A DNA stretch of 64,000 nucleotides from Isoetes taiwanensis (taxonomy: Eukaryota > Streptophyta > Lycopodiopsida > Isoetales > Isoetaceae), in assembly GCA_021234155.1 (NCBI GenBank), contig JAJEKV010000026.1, forward strand, positions 4,839,183 to 4,903,182, written 5' to 3'. The position numbers were made by a program, and so were the translations under genes. Below are positions 14,041-24,608 of the stretch, piece after piece (position 1 is the stretch's first letter; every line of letters begins with the position of its first letter). Under the pieces are notes generated by a model that worked only from the letters and a program-made list of their open reading frames with translations, was not told the origin of the DNA and ran no database searches.

Positions 14041-16080
14041 GGTGGCAAGTCCCATCCAGGTCAGTGGCACCCTCGCTCTACTGCCCGGTATAGCGCTCTA
14101 TCCCCTTCACTTTTTATATAGGTCATGGGGTGCTGCTGCCTTTCTAGGTCAGCACATCCATCATGCCATCCATAATCACTTAACTAAACAAGGTGCTGCG
14201 CACGGAGGGTTGCCCTCCGGTGGCCCGAGAGTGTGTTTTCATGGTTTCTGTTTGATTGTATCGCGTTATGCCCTTTTTGTTGGGCTTGGATGCAAAGCAT
14301 ATGTCGACATAGCAAAAGGCCAAACTCATTTCTACCGGGTCAAACATACCCACAAGCACGATGCAAAATTTGACTATAAATAACGCTTTAATCTTATCGC
14401 AAGGTTTTGGTTACACAGAAAGCAACTTTCTTGCACTTTGTTCTTCTAGTCCAACCAATTTTTCTATCTCTTTTCAAGTTCCAAAGATTTTCAACTTTGA
14501 TAACTCACATGCCCTTTTGAGCCTTTTGATGTTTTTGCATCCCGGTAATTACATGCGCTTTGTATCACTATTAGAAACTTTGGGAAGATGGCTCAATGGA
14601 GTTAACCCTTCTCAGAACCAAAAGTTTACAACATTCGGTTTCTTTGCCCTCATAATGGCTCCAAAATCTTACTTGATTAAGAATCACACCTTTTTTTTAA
14701 AGTTCGGACCAAATATAGTTTGGTCAATGAGTATATTCTTACCAATGAGAAATTTTAGTCTTTTCCTTTCCCACAAATATTGCATTAGCTAATTTCCTAC
14801 ATGCTTGGTTTTTCATATTCAAAAGACTCAAGGCCAAAATAACATGTACATTTCTCGATGAAAGTAAACACTCTAATCATTCCTTTATACACATTACATA
14901 GTACATTTCATGATGCCATAATTTAAGGATAATAAGTAACGGAACTTGGTGCACAGCCAAAAGGTGGCTTTGGCCATCAAAACTGGTCGTACATAGCATC
15001 CTACCTAAGAGCATATATGAAGTTATTTTTAGGCCGCTCATCAACCTCTTCTGCCTTTCGTTTCTGCAGATATAATCTCCATGTTATGGACAATCTCCAT
15101 GTTATGGCATCCAGTACCAGGCTAACAAATGCTAGCATTACAACAAAAGTGGTATAAGCATGCTGCATTTTTTCTCCGATCGTAGGATGTTAAACCCTTT
15201 ACAGATCCAATGGTGTAGTGGTATATGTTCCAATAGCACCTGCATTTATGATCCTTGTTGGGTCTTACAATGGCATAATCTGTTATTAGAAAAGAGATAC
15301 TTGAATGATATCATCATCAAGGAGTAATATCCTTACTTGCAATGTTGCCAAAGCAAAATGGAAGCTCCGATGTAGCAATGTTCTTGGATAATGGGATTTG
15401 GACCTTCGAAAACTTCCATAGCCTATTTTCGACAGGCTTGTAAAAATACAAGGAAGATTAGCATGCAAAAATCGTCTCCAAACCTAACAACTAAGTGGTG
15501 CATAACCAGATCGACCATAAAAGCCAGCCACACGCAAGATGAAAAGCTCATTTCCGCCATTTGTGCTATCCATCAAGATAGATAGCGAGCGTATTTATAA
15601 AATGATGACATTTGCAAGCACGCAAGATGATGTAATTAATGATTTCTTTTTTCTTATTTATGACGTAAAAATACTATGTATCTATCTATCATAATGTTGA
15701 TGCATCTGGATGCACAGTGATGGACCCCCTGCTTATGCTTGTTGATTGAAATCTGGTGGGTCTTCTTGGAATGGTGGAGTATCGAGCGTCTATTATTCCC
15801 AAATACAGATTTTTGTCTTAAGGGGCACATTTCCCTTATGTAGTTTTAGTTTCCTACTTAACAAAATTTAAGCCACAATATGATAATCGAGCCTGCAAAA
15901 GCATTGAAAGCCAACAAACTTGATCACAATATCGTAACGTGGACATGCCATAAGATAAAGCTTGAACATCCTAGAAAATTTGAGGCGTCTTTGCCAACAT
16001 TGTATGAGACGTCTTTGCCATTGTGTATGGGTGTTGATGCTTATTTGTTACATTGCATACACTACCGCTGGTTATTTTGA
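14041..16080. other. Spacer, no recognised gene
   Basis: Plus-strand open frames of 113 codons (14,042-14,383) and 143 codons (14,361-14,792) are present, but their composition (Phe/Ser/Leu-rich, AT-driven) and lack of any recognised motif argue against calling them genes. No RNA gene or repeat was seen. Confidence 0.35.
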
Positions 16081-16085
16081 CAAGC

Positions 16086-16553
16086 AACACAAACCATTAA
16101 CACACAACTACTATTAATATTATTAACACAAACCATTGCATTTGACACATTTAAATTAAAATCCCCCTTTTGAACCCCCTTTGGTTTGGGTGCATATTCA
16201 CACGGGGGGTTACTTCGGGCAACGAGAGCTGTCGGATGGGCATATTTGCCCTTTATCCCAAGATCTGGACCGTACGTAGCGATCCTCGTTTGTGGGGTAT
16301 GCATATACAAGTTTTTGTATACTGTATATTAAGGTTTGCAAAATACTATAAGGTTTGAGAATATGTACTTAATGGTGTTAATTTTGTACATGTATTGTAA
16401 ATTTTTGGGGCTCTCACGCGCCCACGTGAACCCTCAGGTGAATATGCACCCAAACCAAAGGGGGTTCAAAAGGGGGATTTTAATTTAAATGTGTCAAATG
16501 CAATGGTTTGTGTTAATAATATTAATGGTAGTTGTGTGTTAATGGTTTGTGTT
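16086..16553. mobile_element. Foldback element F1, copy 1
   Basis: The two ends are inverted copies of each other over roughly 120-130 bp: AACACAAACCATTAACAC at the left reappears inverted as GTGTTAATGGTTTGTGTT at the right, and both arms contain CCCTTTGGTTTGGGTGCATA or its complement. About 220 bp of unique sequence lies between the arms. A second copy with its middle inverted is at 36,783-37,175. There is no open reading frame, so this is a non-autonomous terminal-inverted-repeat element. The outer boundary is uncertain: both copies lie beside an A/T tract and a GGCCC/GGGCC hairpin (16,555-16,590; 36,752-36,780), which may belong to the element. No target duplication was found. Confidence 0.75.
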
Positions 16554-16991
16554 AACTAAAAAAAAATTTTGGCCCCTTCGGGGCCTTAAGGATGTTGTAA
16601 GGGGTGTACATGTAGACATTACCTAATACTCTAATGATGGACAGAAGGGCACTAAGAAATCCATAAATGCATGTAACAATTTTAGAAACACTTTTGCATG
16701 TAATATTGTGCAAAGTTGCTTGTTAATGCAACTACAAGGCATTCTCACATGTTTTGAAAAAACATAAGATGCACCACTTCCCATTGTACATCCACTTTTG
16801 AACAATAGACAAATAGATTAATACAAAATGTCAACGGATCAGAATATACTAGGAATTACCAATCTTTCTTGTACCAGTTCCATTTTCAGTCTTCTTTGTA
16901 ACCATTGCACAAGTTTTGTAAAAGTTTGGACTTAGCTATCCCCAGAACTCTATGCTCCAACTCTATGCTCCATCAGGCTGTCCAAGCCATA

Positions 16992-17209
16992 TCAAGAATG
17001 CAACCGGACCGATCCCTCGATCGCCGATCTCCGCGCCATAGAATTCATCCACTTTTTCACCATTCGGTAGAAGCCGAATGTTGGAGTGTAGCGTATGTCC
17101 TTTGTTTCTTCCGGACATTCATCGATGTCGCGATTAATGAATGAAGTTGATGGATGGTCATTGCTAAGATTGCAAAATGTCGGAAGCAGTTGTTTGCCGG
17201 ATATAACAC
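16992..17209 (-). pseudogene. Thioredoxin-like 3-3-type gene, last exon (frameshifted)
   Basis: Translated on the minus strand this gives SGKQLLPTFCNLSN, then a few residues, then DIDECPEETKDIRYTPTF. This matches the second half of the plant thioredoxin-like 3-3 family, single-domain proteins with a thioredoxin fold and a conserved D-x-DECP...RYTPTF stretch. The following residues GEKVDEFYG are read in a different frame from the upstream part, which shows a one-base loss near 17,043. A second frame break lies directly after the Trp-Cys at the exon start. The usual second active-site cysteine is not visible. The frame ends at a TGA (16,994-16,992) shortly after RLHS, close to the family's C-terminus. 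The exon begins after an AG at 17,211-17,210. The family assignment is firm; that it is a pseudogene is inferred from the two frame breaks. Confidence 0.75.
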
Positions 17210-17284
17210 CTATTCGCTCAAGCATGCATAAGCCAACATCAAAAGCAAAACCTCTAATCACAAAATTGAAAAGAAAGGTCATAC

Positions 17285-17310
17285 CAACATGCTCCATAGC
17301 TCACTACGGC
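17285..17310 (-). pseudogene. Thioredoxin-like gene, 26-bp middle exon
   Basis: This tiny exon reads AVVSYGACW with the last Trp codon split across the intron. It is preceded by ACTTGTGCAG and followed by GTATGACC, a good acceptor and donor pair. Thioredoxin-like 3-3 proteins have a PAVVNYGASWC-type stretch just before the active site, so the match and the splice sites support each other. Joined to the exon at 17,209 it gives Trp-Cys, after which the frame is lost. The retained introns mean that this is a decayed DNA copy rather than a retrocopy. Confidence 0.65.
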
Positions 17311-17814
17311 CTGCACAAGTTTCATGTTGTCAGAAATTATTCCAACAACACAGAATTATAACAAACAATGCCTTCCTTTACCCAACTTTAAGGAGCAATA
17401 TTTTCAATTTCACATCACCTTTACTCGCAACCAAACAACAGTAAAATAATTTGTCAAAAATGAAGATATGTGAGATTTTTACTCAGATTAGAGGCGATAT
17501 CATCATTAAGCAATAAAATAATGCCTAAAGGCGAAGGTGCAAATTCCACCTACTCATGGAAACGAAATTCAAGCGCTTCTAGTTCTATATATATGGGAAC
17601 AAATGATGCACTGGAGCATACTAAAGATGCTAGAAGTCATCAAATTGTATATTCAGAGACATATGTATGTTGCATTAAGCTTGGGGTCAAGCTATTCCCT
17701 TCCATCCCCGAGGTATTAATTTGTTGTATACCAGATGTATCCAAAAGACTTTAAGAAGTTGAGCTTTCTCATTTTTCCGTAATTTTTTACTAGAAAAGGC
17801 TGTTGTGCACTTAC

Positions 17815-17895
17815 CGGTTCTTTGGATAAGGTCAAAGCTTCTTCGAGTCATTGTGAGCACTAACAAGATTTCCATTTAAGTTAATGGGGTGGCAC
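17815..17895 (-). pseudogene. Thioredoxin-like gene, probable N-terminal exon
   Basis: The minus strand reads NLNGNLVSAHNDSKKL and ends at a strong donor (AACCG followed by GTAAGTG at 17,814). Thioredoxin-like 3-3 proteins start with a similar GNL...NDE..K segment. After SKKL this frame meets a TGA, while a neighbouring frame stays open (DLIQRT), so another frame break is likely. About 500 bp of intron separates it from the 26-bp exon. The assignment rests mostly on position and this short motif. Confidence 0.45.
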
Positions 17896-19010
17896 TCCCT
17901 GTGCCCTCTAATCCTCCTCTCCGCTCTTATTCTTGCTAGGGCCGAGGCATCTTACGCCATCCGCAATCCACCGGAAACTCAATTATCCCTCGGAAAGCTA
18001 ACTTTAGTTTGCAAGCGGCCGAGGGAGGATGATGAGGAATCGAATCTTTGGGTCTAAAGAAAATGGGCGTTCTGGTCCGCTTGGAGAGTTTAGGCCCAGG
18101 GATTATCAGCAAATGAGGGATAGCAAGAAAGTGAGAGCAATTTTGGGTGCAGTTGTTGGGTCTTCTGCTGCAAGCGGATCTAAGTGTTCTAGCAGGGAGA
18201 CAGAATCCAAAAGCCGGGCAATATAGCTATGTCTAGACTTTTGCGTTGAACCCATCTAATGAAAGGCTTGAAACTCACCACGAAATCATAGAATTAAAAA
18301 GGGGGCCTGGCTAGCCGATACTTGCCAACAGAGTCTTGGATAGATTTGTCGTGTGCCAATAAGAACTTAAAACCATCGTGTTACCTTCCACCGCAAATCT
18401 TTGCATATACTTGTAGGGGATTGATTCATGATATCCCGGTTCATGCCATCGTCAATCAAACAAAACCCCGGTTCTTTGATCTGGGTTCTGTTGTACCAGG
18501 GTCATTTGAGCATATTTCTGTTCTTTCTTGCGAGAAAGAATCAAAGAAAAAGAATATGTATGCATGGGAAGAAAGATTGTGGATCTCGCCATAAAACAAT
18601 TTACACCCAAACCCGTGATTCAAAACCGGCAAACAATCTGCGAGGGTAGATTGTAATGTGGCACCTGAGATTCTGCACGTTGGTTGGTGCAAGCCGATAC
18701 CTACAAATAATCAAACAAAACTAGTATTAATCGTCTTTCGGCCTGCGGCAAATTCTAGAAACTCGGGGTAAATAGAGAATGTTGCACCTTTCCGATATGG
18801 CCTTAGGAAAATATACAACCCATTCTCCTATCGCCGAAGAGGACTAAAGGTCCCCAAGATGCATGCCGGACCTGAGAATCAAGAGAGTTCTCTGCGCAGC
18901 TGACTCCAAGTAAGTAGCTGCCATCATCGATTCCACAAACCCTAATCGTGCCCTAATTCCGGCTGTCTCGAATCTCATGAGAAAAGGGTTTTTATTATAA
19001 GCCCTTGGAT
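17896..19010. other. Spacer, no recognised gene
   Basis: Short open frames on both strands (up to 90 codons at 18,322-18,594). None carries a recognised motif. The promoter of the thioredoxin-like gene would lie at the left side of this stretch, but I see no clear TATA box in a convincing position. Confidence 0.35.
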
Positions 19011-19235
19011 TTTTTGAATTAAAAGAGGGCTTTCTTTGTAAGCCCTCTGATCTTAACCATTGAGGAGGATGAAACAAAAATTGCACAAATTGCATGGAAA
19101 AACTTGGTGCACTCTAGATGTACTGATTAGTATGCCTCGTGCAATACGCCCATGAAATCATATGAAAACCATGTCAAAAAGCGTATAAAATCACAAAAAA
19201 ACCCCCTGTTATAATGCTACATATTTGCATGCAAT
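19011..19235 (+). repeat. Dispersed repeat R1, copy 2
   Basis: Best-preserved copy of R1. It starts with AAAAGAGGGCTTTCTTTGT and its complementary AAGCCCTCT, which form a small hairpin. It continues through GTGCACTCTAGATGTAC, CCCATGAAATCATATGAAAA and CCCCCTGTTATAATGCTACA. The last 120 bp are the clear inverted match to 34,480-34,640. No coding potential is seen. Confidence 0.65.
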
Positions 19236-19356
19236 ATTGCTGGTTATTTTGACAATTGGCATATGAACGAAGAAGACCCATTTCTCAACAAGGTAGAGAG
19301 GCAGTCGCATGTGCAATATCACGATTACGTCCACCATAACAAAATAGAAGTTGGGT

Positions 19357-19470
19357 CAATCTTTTATTGTGATGTCTATTTTGGTTGCGCCATGTGACAT
19401 CTTTTATTATGGCGCCACTTTTGGTTGCCCCGCATCTTTTATTGTGGCGTCTATTTTGGTTGCGCCATGG
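19357..19470 (+). repeat. Three-copy short tandem repeat (~35-42 bp)
   Basis: Three consecutive units each begin TCTTTTATT and continue through a (G/A)TGGCG-like block, (T)TTTGGTTGC and (C)GCC, with some length variation. It is a small degenerate tandem repeat. The open frames of 96 and 70 codons here are by-products. Confidence 0.65.
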
Positions 19471-21340
19471 GAACGGCCTTTGGTCTGCAATTCCGACAAG
19501 AACAGGAGACCCCATCCCAGTTGTCGATGGTAGCGCCACCCCTCCTATATACAGGAATGTCCATTTAGTTGACATTCATGGGATGGAAATTCAGTGACGC
19601 GCCTTGCCCGCTGACATCCCAAGAATGAACATGCCTGTAACATGGAGACCACTTAGTCGTCCATTCTATGACACGTGTCAAATATCCAACAGCTAAAGCC
19701 AAAAATGTAAATAAAAAACCAAAATGCAAGTAGATGAAAATGAACTTGCCATGAAACAAAATATAATTGGACAATGGAATAGAATGGAGATTAAGTGGTT
19801 TTTACACTACGCCAAAAATGTGCTCTCCAACAAAACAAAATCACATAGACCAAATCTCACGTAGACCAAATCTCATAAATTTATGTGACTGCCACAAAAG
19901 TCTACAAAAATCCAAATGCTTGTCCATGGATGCAACCTATATGATTTCCGTGTGCTTCAAAACTTTTAACGGTGGTTTGCAAATCAATTCTGCTCCTTAG
20001 TAGTGCTAAATATAATTCCTCCTCGTTAGTCGCGGCTCGGGGCGAGTCCCACTTTGGCAAGGGCAACATAGCATACAACCATTTTACGTTTTACTTGTTC
20101 TAGCTTGCTTGCACAAAAAAGAAGCATCTTAATATTCCGACCACCGACCATGCATATACACAACAATTAGGAACCTAAAATACAAAAGAGTTACCTAACA
20201 AAAAAAGGCGCTGAAGACAAAGACACATAAAGCAGAAGCATTAAAAAAAGATGTGATGTGACTTACAAAGACGTCACAAAGAATCCTCCTGGAGATGTTG
20301 ATGGATATCTCGTTGGCTGTCCAAAGGCATATATTGTGCCATGATAGCCCGTATTTTAGAATCCATGTAAGACTGCAACAAAGGAGCATGTAAGCTCAAA
20401 CTTCAAGATGTACAGACATGACCTAGGAAATTAAGTTTTACCCGGCCTGTACTTATAGACCATATAGCCTACAATTCCCATCAATGCCAACCCAAAGAAT
20501 AGCACTCATCACACTGGCCCATCCGGCCGACTCTACATATAAAGACAATTTTACCTTCGATTGTGAAGTATGATAAGTGAGAACACAAAACAAGGATGAT
20601 TTTTATTCATACATAGATTAAATACTATAGGTCGTATTTAATTAAAGTGGGACTCATTCCATTCCCACTTTTTTTCAGAACCCTCTTATTTTACACAAAA
20701 AAGCACCCCAATTCAAAACAGCCCTTAATTGAATTTTTGTGCATTCATGTGCATCCAAGCTTTCTCCCAGTTTTCTTGGATAGCGAGTCGAGTCCCTGTT
20801 TTGGGGCTTATTTGTCATTCAAAATAAGAGTTTTTCGCGTGAGGGTGAATTCCTTTACCAAGACATTTTGGCTCTTTTTTCTTAGGTGGGTAGACAAGAG
20901 ATCACAAATTTCAACAAAAATTAAGCAAATTGTTTACTTAATCACCAAAAAATACTAGTTTTGAGATACCTTATATTTATAAATGGGCTTATTACAATAT
21001 ATATTACAGTGGGTGAAGCGACCATAGTGGCCATATTATCACAATGATTACACCCTGTTCACACATGAACCACCTAGTGCAAACGGCGCGTGGAGCTCTG
21101 TCCAAGTCACGGAGCAACTTATAGACGATAGAAATTTATATGAGGAGTTCCTTCATAGGCCACGTGCTTGTATGTCAAACTGATGTCAGCACCCTCTTCT
21201 CGGTATTTTCTTCAATGAACTGGTCTTTTCATTGCTCCCAAGCATGTACTATCTGGTCGAGATAAGGACTGCAAAAGACAAAATCAAGTTAGTCAAATGA
21301 TGCTACAGGCAAAAAAAATGAAATAAAACACAGTTCTCAG
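19471..21340. other. AT-rich spacer, no recognised gene
   Basis: The longest frame is 103 codons (20,647-20,958, plus), AT-driven and without recognised motif. Nothing else can be supported. Confidence 0.35.
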
Positions 21341-21364
21341 GGCCATTTTTGGAAAATATAGGCC

Positions 21365-21925
21365 TGAGAGCCTTTCTCGACTCGCGAGTTGAGAAAGGCA
21401 GCTCAAAGCGAAAAATGCAAGTTTTAGGGGTCAGAAGGCCTTTCTCGACTCGCGAGTCGAGAAAAGCAAAGTTTCAAAAACGCAGTTTTAGGGTCGGGAA
21501 GACCTTTCTCGACTTCAGCGAGTCGAAAAGGCAAAAAGCGAAAAACACGGTTTAAAGGGTCCGAAAACCTTTCTCGACTTCATGAAATCGAGAAAGGCGC
21601 TTCAAAGCAAAAACGCAGTTTTTTACGCGAAGGCCTTTCTCGACTCGCGAGTCCCAGAAAAGCGGTCAAAGCAAAAACGCCGCTTTAGAAGTCGAGAGCC
21701 TTTCGACTTCGCGAGTCGAGAAAGGTACCAAAGCTTTAAAAACGCAGGGCCTTTCTCGACTCGGGAGTCGATAAAAGCGGCTCAAAAGCAAAAAACGCAT
21801 TTTAGAAGTCCGAAGGCCTTTCTCGACTCGTCGAAAAAATCGAAAAGGCAGCTCAAAGCGAATAACACAGTTTTAGGCCTTTCTCGACTTCGAAATCGAG
21901 AAAGGCGAAATCGAGTAGTAAAAAG
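21365..21925. repeat. Array of ~60-75 bp palindromic repeats (CTCGACTCGCGAGTCGAG family)
   Basis: About nine to ten units follow each other. Each contains a palindrome, ideally CCTTTCTCGACTCGCGAG followed by its mirror half, and a linker of the type GCAAAAACGCAGTTTTAGGG with a variable tail. Several units keep the perfect CTCGACTCGCGAGTCGAG core, others have it shortened or interrupted (for example CGACTTCGCGAGTCG or GACTTCATGAAATCG). The two open frames over the region (68 and 134 codons) are rich in Lys/Arg/Ser because they read the repeat and are not treated as genes. A related palindrome (CTCGCCTCGCGAGGCGAG) lies alone at about 23,833-23,850. Confidence 0.85.
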
Positions 21926-22019
21926 GCAATTTCAAGGGCCAGAGATTATTTTTGCGGAGCATCATTTTATCTATCTATCCATCTAATTTTCCACCATAGT
22001 TTATTATTCTATCACACAT

Positions 22020-22155
22020 TAGTACTTTATACTACCACAATTAGCACACAATTAGTACTTTATACTACCACAATTAGTATTAGCACACATTAGCATTTTT
22101 ATACATTAGTACACATTAGTATTAGCACACATTAGTTTTAGCACACATTTAATGT
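22020..22155. repeat. Short AT-rich direct repeats
   Basis: TTAGTACTTTATACTACCAC occurs twice, about 35 bp apart, and ATTAGCACACATTAG-type words recur several times. It is simple-sequence expansion directly left of the TA-flanked element. Confidence 0.6.
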
Positions 22156-22238
22156 GTTAAATGTTTCCCTTAGAATAAGAATATATGCCTAGAAAACATG
22201 CACCATGGCAACATAATGTTTAACGTGTGAACATATTA

Positions 22239-22473
22239 GGCACGGCCACATGTGCCATTTTATTACCCCCCTCCATAAACGTTTCCCTATACGGGAGAGG
22301 AAGGGGCCTCCAAAAGAGGAGAGCACCTCTAAAAATGTCAAGGAAATGGAAAGGGAGGGGGGCGAAAAAAGGGGTACGAAAATGTGACCTCCACATTAAA
22401 GTGGGGCGCTCCACCCCCAAAATTTGAAAAAGGGGCAGAGTGTACCTCAAAAAAAGGGTCATGTGGCCGTGCC
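22239..22473. mobile_element. Small TA-flanked inverted-repeat element (MITE)
   Basis: GGCACGGCCACATG at 22,239-22,252 is repeated exactly inverted as CATGTGGCCGTGCC at 22,460-22,473, and each copy is flanked outside by TA. A 14-bp perfect terminal inverted repeat, total length of 235 bp, a TA target-like dinucleotide and no coding potential fit a Stowaway-like MITE. The class is inferred only from the TA flanks. Confidence 0.6.
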
Positions 22474-22599
22474 TAGTAGCACACACATAAAAAGAGAAAA
22501 TGGGGACACGTCAAAATATAATCCTATATTATTAGCATTTATTTTACACTTCTTTTTAACGTATTATTTTACCCCTTTTTTTCTAATACCCCGCCTTTT

Positions 22600-23870
22600 T
22601 TTCCCGCCCATGGTTGAATTTTAAAATTTGGTACATACCTTTGAGACGAAGATGCTTTGTACCACTAGGACTCTTTGTTTCCGGAAGAAGCTCCATAGCC
22701 ATAGCTTCCACCGGAGTTGACCCGCAACCAAAAGCTTCACTGTTGCAAATAAGCCACACCGCAGATTCGTGCTTGGATTTCGCAGCCGAGAGCCCAAGCA
22801 GCCTGTTGCACAATCAATCTGATGTCTCTGCTTTATTATCCCAGATTTCTGTCTTCACCTTTAAACCGGTGCTTCCTATCCCCCCGCCCGACCGGATCCA
22901 AAACACGTCTGCTTTCAGCAAATTGATCTCCTTCTGCTTTCAGCCAGATTTCCAGAGCCGGATTTCCTGAGCTATTTTCAAATCCTTGCAAATCCTCAAA
23001 ACCGTTCTATTCAAAGAACTGGAACCAAGGAAATGAAGACGCCAACGATTTAAGCGACGGATTTAAGCGCCAACGGATTTAAGCGCCTGACTGCTGCCAT
23101 AGCCAAGCTCGAGGTAAGATTTTGCATTAATAAAGGTAAGAAAGAAGCCGCCATAGCATCTGCAAGATCTGATAGTGGAACCAACCCCCGGATGCACTTA
23201 AGAGAACTCTGTCGAAACTCCAAATCCCCTGTTTTTCCTCTGTTTGTTGTGAGGGATTGATATTTTGATAGAGGAAGATGAAGATACCGGAACTTATGGA
23301 AAGCTTTTTTTGCAGCAGATGGACGACGGTGGCGGATGCATTCCTTATCGCCAGCACAGAGGCAATCCTGCTCAGGCGGAATCCCGCATTGATGGATGGA
23401 CGAATCATCTTTCTTAGAACCCTTCTTGCTCTTTTCCTAAGACTTGCACCCTTAAAAACAATCCCGGCTAAAAAGACATAGGAAGCAAGGCCCTTTCTTC
23501 CGCCCTCCATACCCAGATCTCGAATTAGCGCTTGCAACCCTTGGCTGTATTTGTGAACTCCCAATCCAGATGGGTTGAGGATTTGGACGGATTGTTTGCA
23601 TCACGGCGCCCATACCCGCCGATCTCAATTAGCTTGCAACCCTTGGTCAGATTTGTGAACCTGCCAACCAGATGGGCCGAGGATTTGGACGGATTGTTTG
23701 CATAAAAGGAAGAAGAAATAATACTGAGGTAGGATTTGAGATTTTTTCTCTGAGGATATAAGCCTGCGAGATTCATTTTCCTATTTTCCAGCTTATTGAT
23801 CCGGCTTATTGATCCAGTCGGCTTGCCCATTCTCGCCTCGCGAGGCGAGTAAAAAAATTTTGTTGTCATT
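22600..23870. other. Unassigned stretch with coding-like texture
   Basis: G+C is higher here than in the flanks. There are several medium open frames: 118 codons plus at 22,614-22,970, 145 codons minus at 23,564-23,127 and 114 codons minus at 23,869-23,525. On the minus strand a frame with a GGSYGYGASSGN-like run ends at a donor-like CAAAGGTATGTAC near 22,635. I could not assign a family. Within it, a ~75-bp block containing GCTTGCAACCCTTGG and GAGGATTTGGACGGATTGTT is duplicated (about 23,530-23,605 and 23,630-23,702). Confidence 0.3.
23530..23702. repeat. Local duplication (~75-bp unit, two copies)
   Basis: Both copies contain GCTTGCAACCCTTGG, TTTGTGAAC, CCAGATGGG and GAGGATTTGGACGGATTG in the same order, about 97 bp apart. 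Confidence 0.7.
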
Positions 23871-24400
23871 ATATTTAATATAATAATAATTTAGTTTATT
23901 AATGCATTTTTAATATTTATTTATTAATAAAGCTATAGTTATTAATACTTATATATTTATTCATATTTATTATTATTATTATTATTATTATTTATTTTAT
24001 TTATTATTTTGGAAAGGGTGGGGAGACCCTTGCCCCCTTTGCCCCCTCCCTCTCCTCTTTTTATTTATTATTTTGGAAAGGGTGGGGAGACCCTTTGCCC
24101 CCTTTGCCCCAACCTCTCCTCTTTTTGCCCCTTTTTGCTCTTCTCTACCCTCCCCCTCGCTTTGCCTTTTGCTCTCCCTCCCCCTTTCCCTCCTCCTTCT
24201 TCCAACGTATCCCTCCCGTCCTCCTTTGCCCTTTTCTCTCCTCTCCCTCCTCTTCTTCCAACTTAGCCTTCCCTCTTCTTCCAACTTAGCCCCTTCCCTC
24301 TTTCAACTGTAGCCCCTCCCTCCTTCTCCTCCTACCCTTCTCCTTATCAAGGTGTGCCCCATCTCCCTCCCCCTCAGTCCTTAATTCTCTTGAGTATGAG
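23870..24400. repeat. Low-complexity region: (TTA)n then C/T-rich tract
   Basis: Positions 23,870-24,010 are almost pure A/T with a TTA-repeat run. From about 24,000 a block TTATTATTTTGGAAAGGGTG followed by GGGAGACCC occurs twice, about 62 bp apart. Thereafter the plus strand is nearly all pyrimidine to about 24,380. Open frames on both strands here (Pro/Ser/Leu-rich or Arg/Glu/Gly-rich) follow from the low complexity and are not genes. Confidence 0.85.
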
Positions 24401-24479
24401 TCCCATTTTCAGTCTGAGTCCCAAAATTCGAGATTTGTCCCACTTTAATTAAATACGACTTCTATGAAAAGCTCCTTAC

Positions 24480-24608
24480 TAATGCAAGTATCATGCTCTC
24501 TAATATAAATGAGATCTCCATTGCATCGGCAATCAAAGGCACCCCAATTATTTTTGCAGGAGCATTCTTTGCACTGGCAAGCACGACGCTCTTTGCACTC
24601 ATCGATAT
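24480..24608 (-). pseudogene. Isolated EGF-like exon of a vacuolar-sorting receptor (VSR/BP-80 type)
   Basis: The minus-strand translation reads DIDECKERRACQC, then KECSCKNNWG, then GDLIYIREHDTCIS. This is the calcium-binding EGF-like module found at the membrane-proximal end of plant vacuolar sorting receptors, type I membrane proteins that carry cargo from the Golgi to the vacuole. Six cysteines in the EGF pattern are present. The exon is bounded by TTGTAG on its 5' side and GTAAGG on its 3' side. It is 129 bp long and phase 1-1, so it is a symmetrical, shuffle-able exon. I found neither the preceding EGF module nor the following transmembrane exon within several hundred bp. It may be a fragment, or the neighbouring introns may be very long. 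Confidence 0.7.

Noticed and set aside
21349-21986. CRISPR-like array or Lys/Arg-rich protein at the palindromic repeats
   Set aside because: Repeats are degenerate and palindromic with similar rather than unique spacers, the context is a plant nuclear genome, and the ORFs simply read the repeat.
23997-24312. Several open frames in the C/T-rich tract
   Set aside because: They arise from low complexity (Pro/Ser/Leu one way, Arg/Glu/Gly the other) and have no domain.
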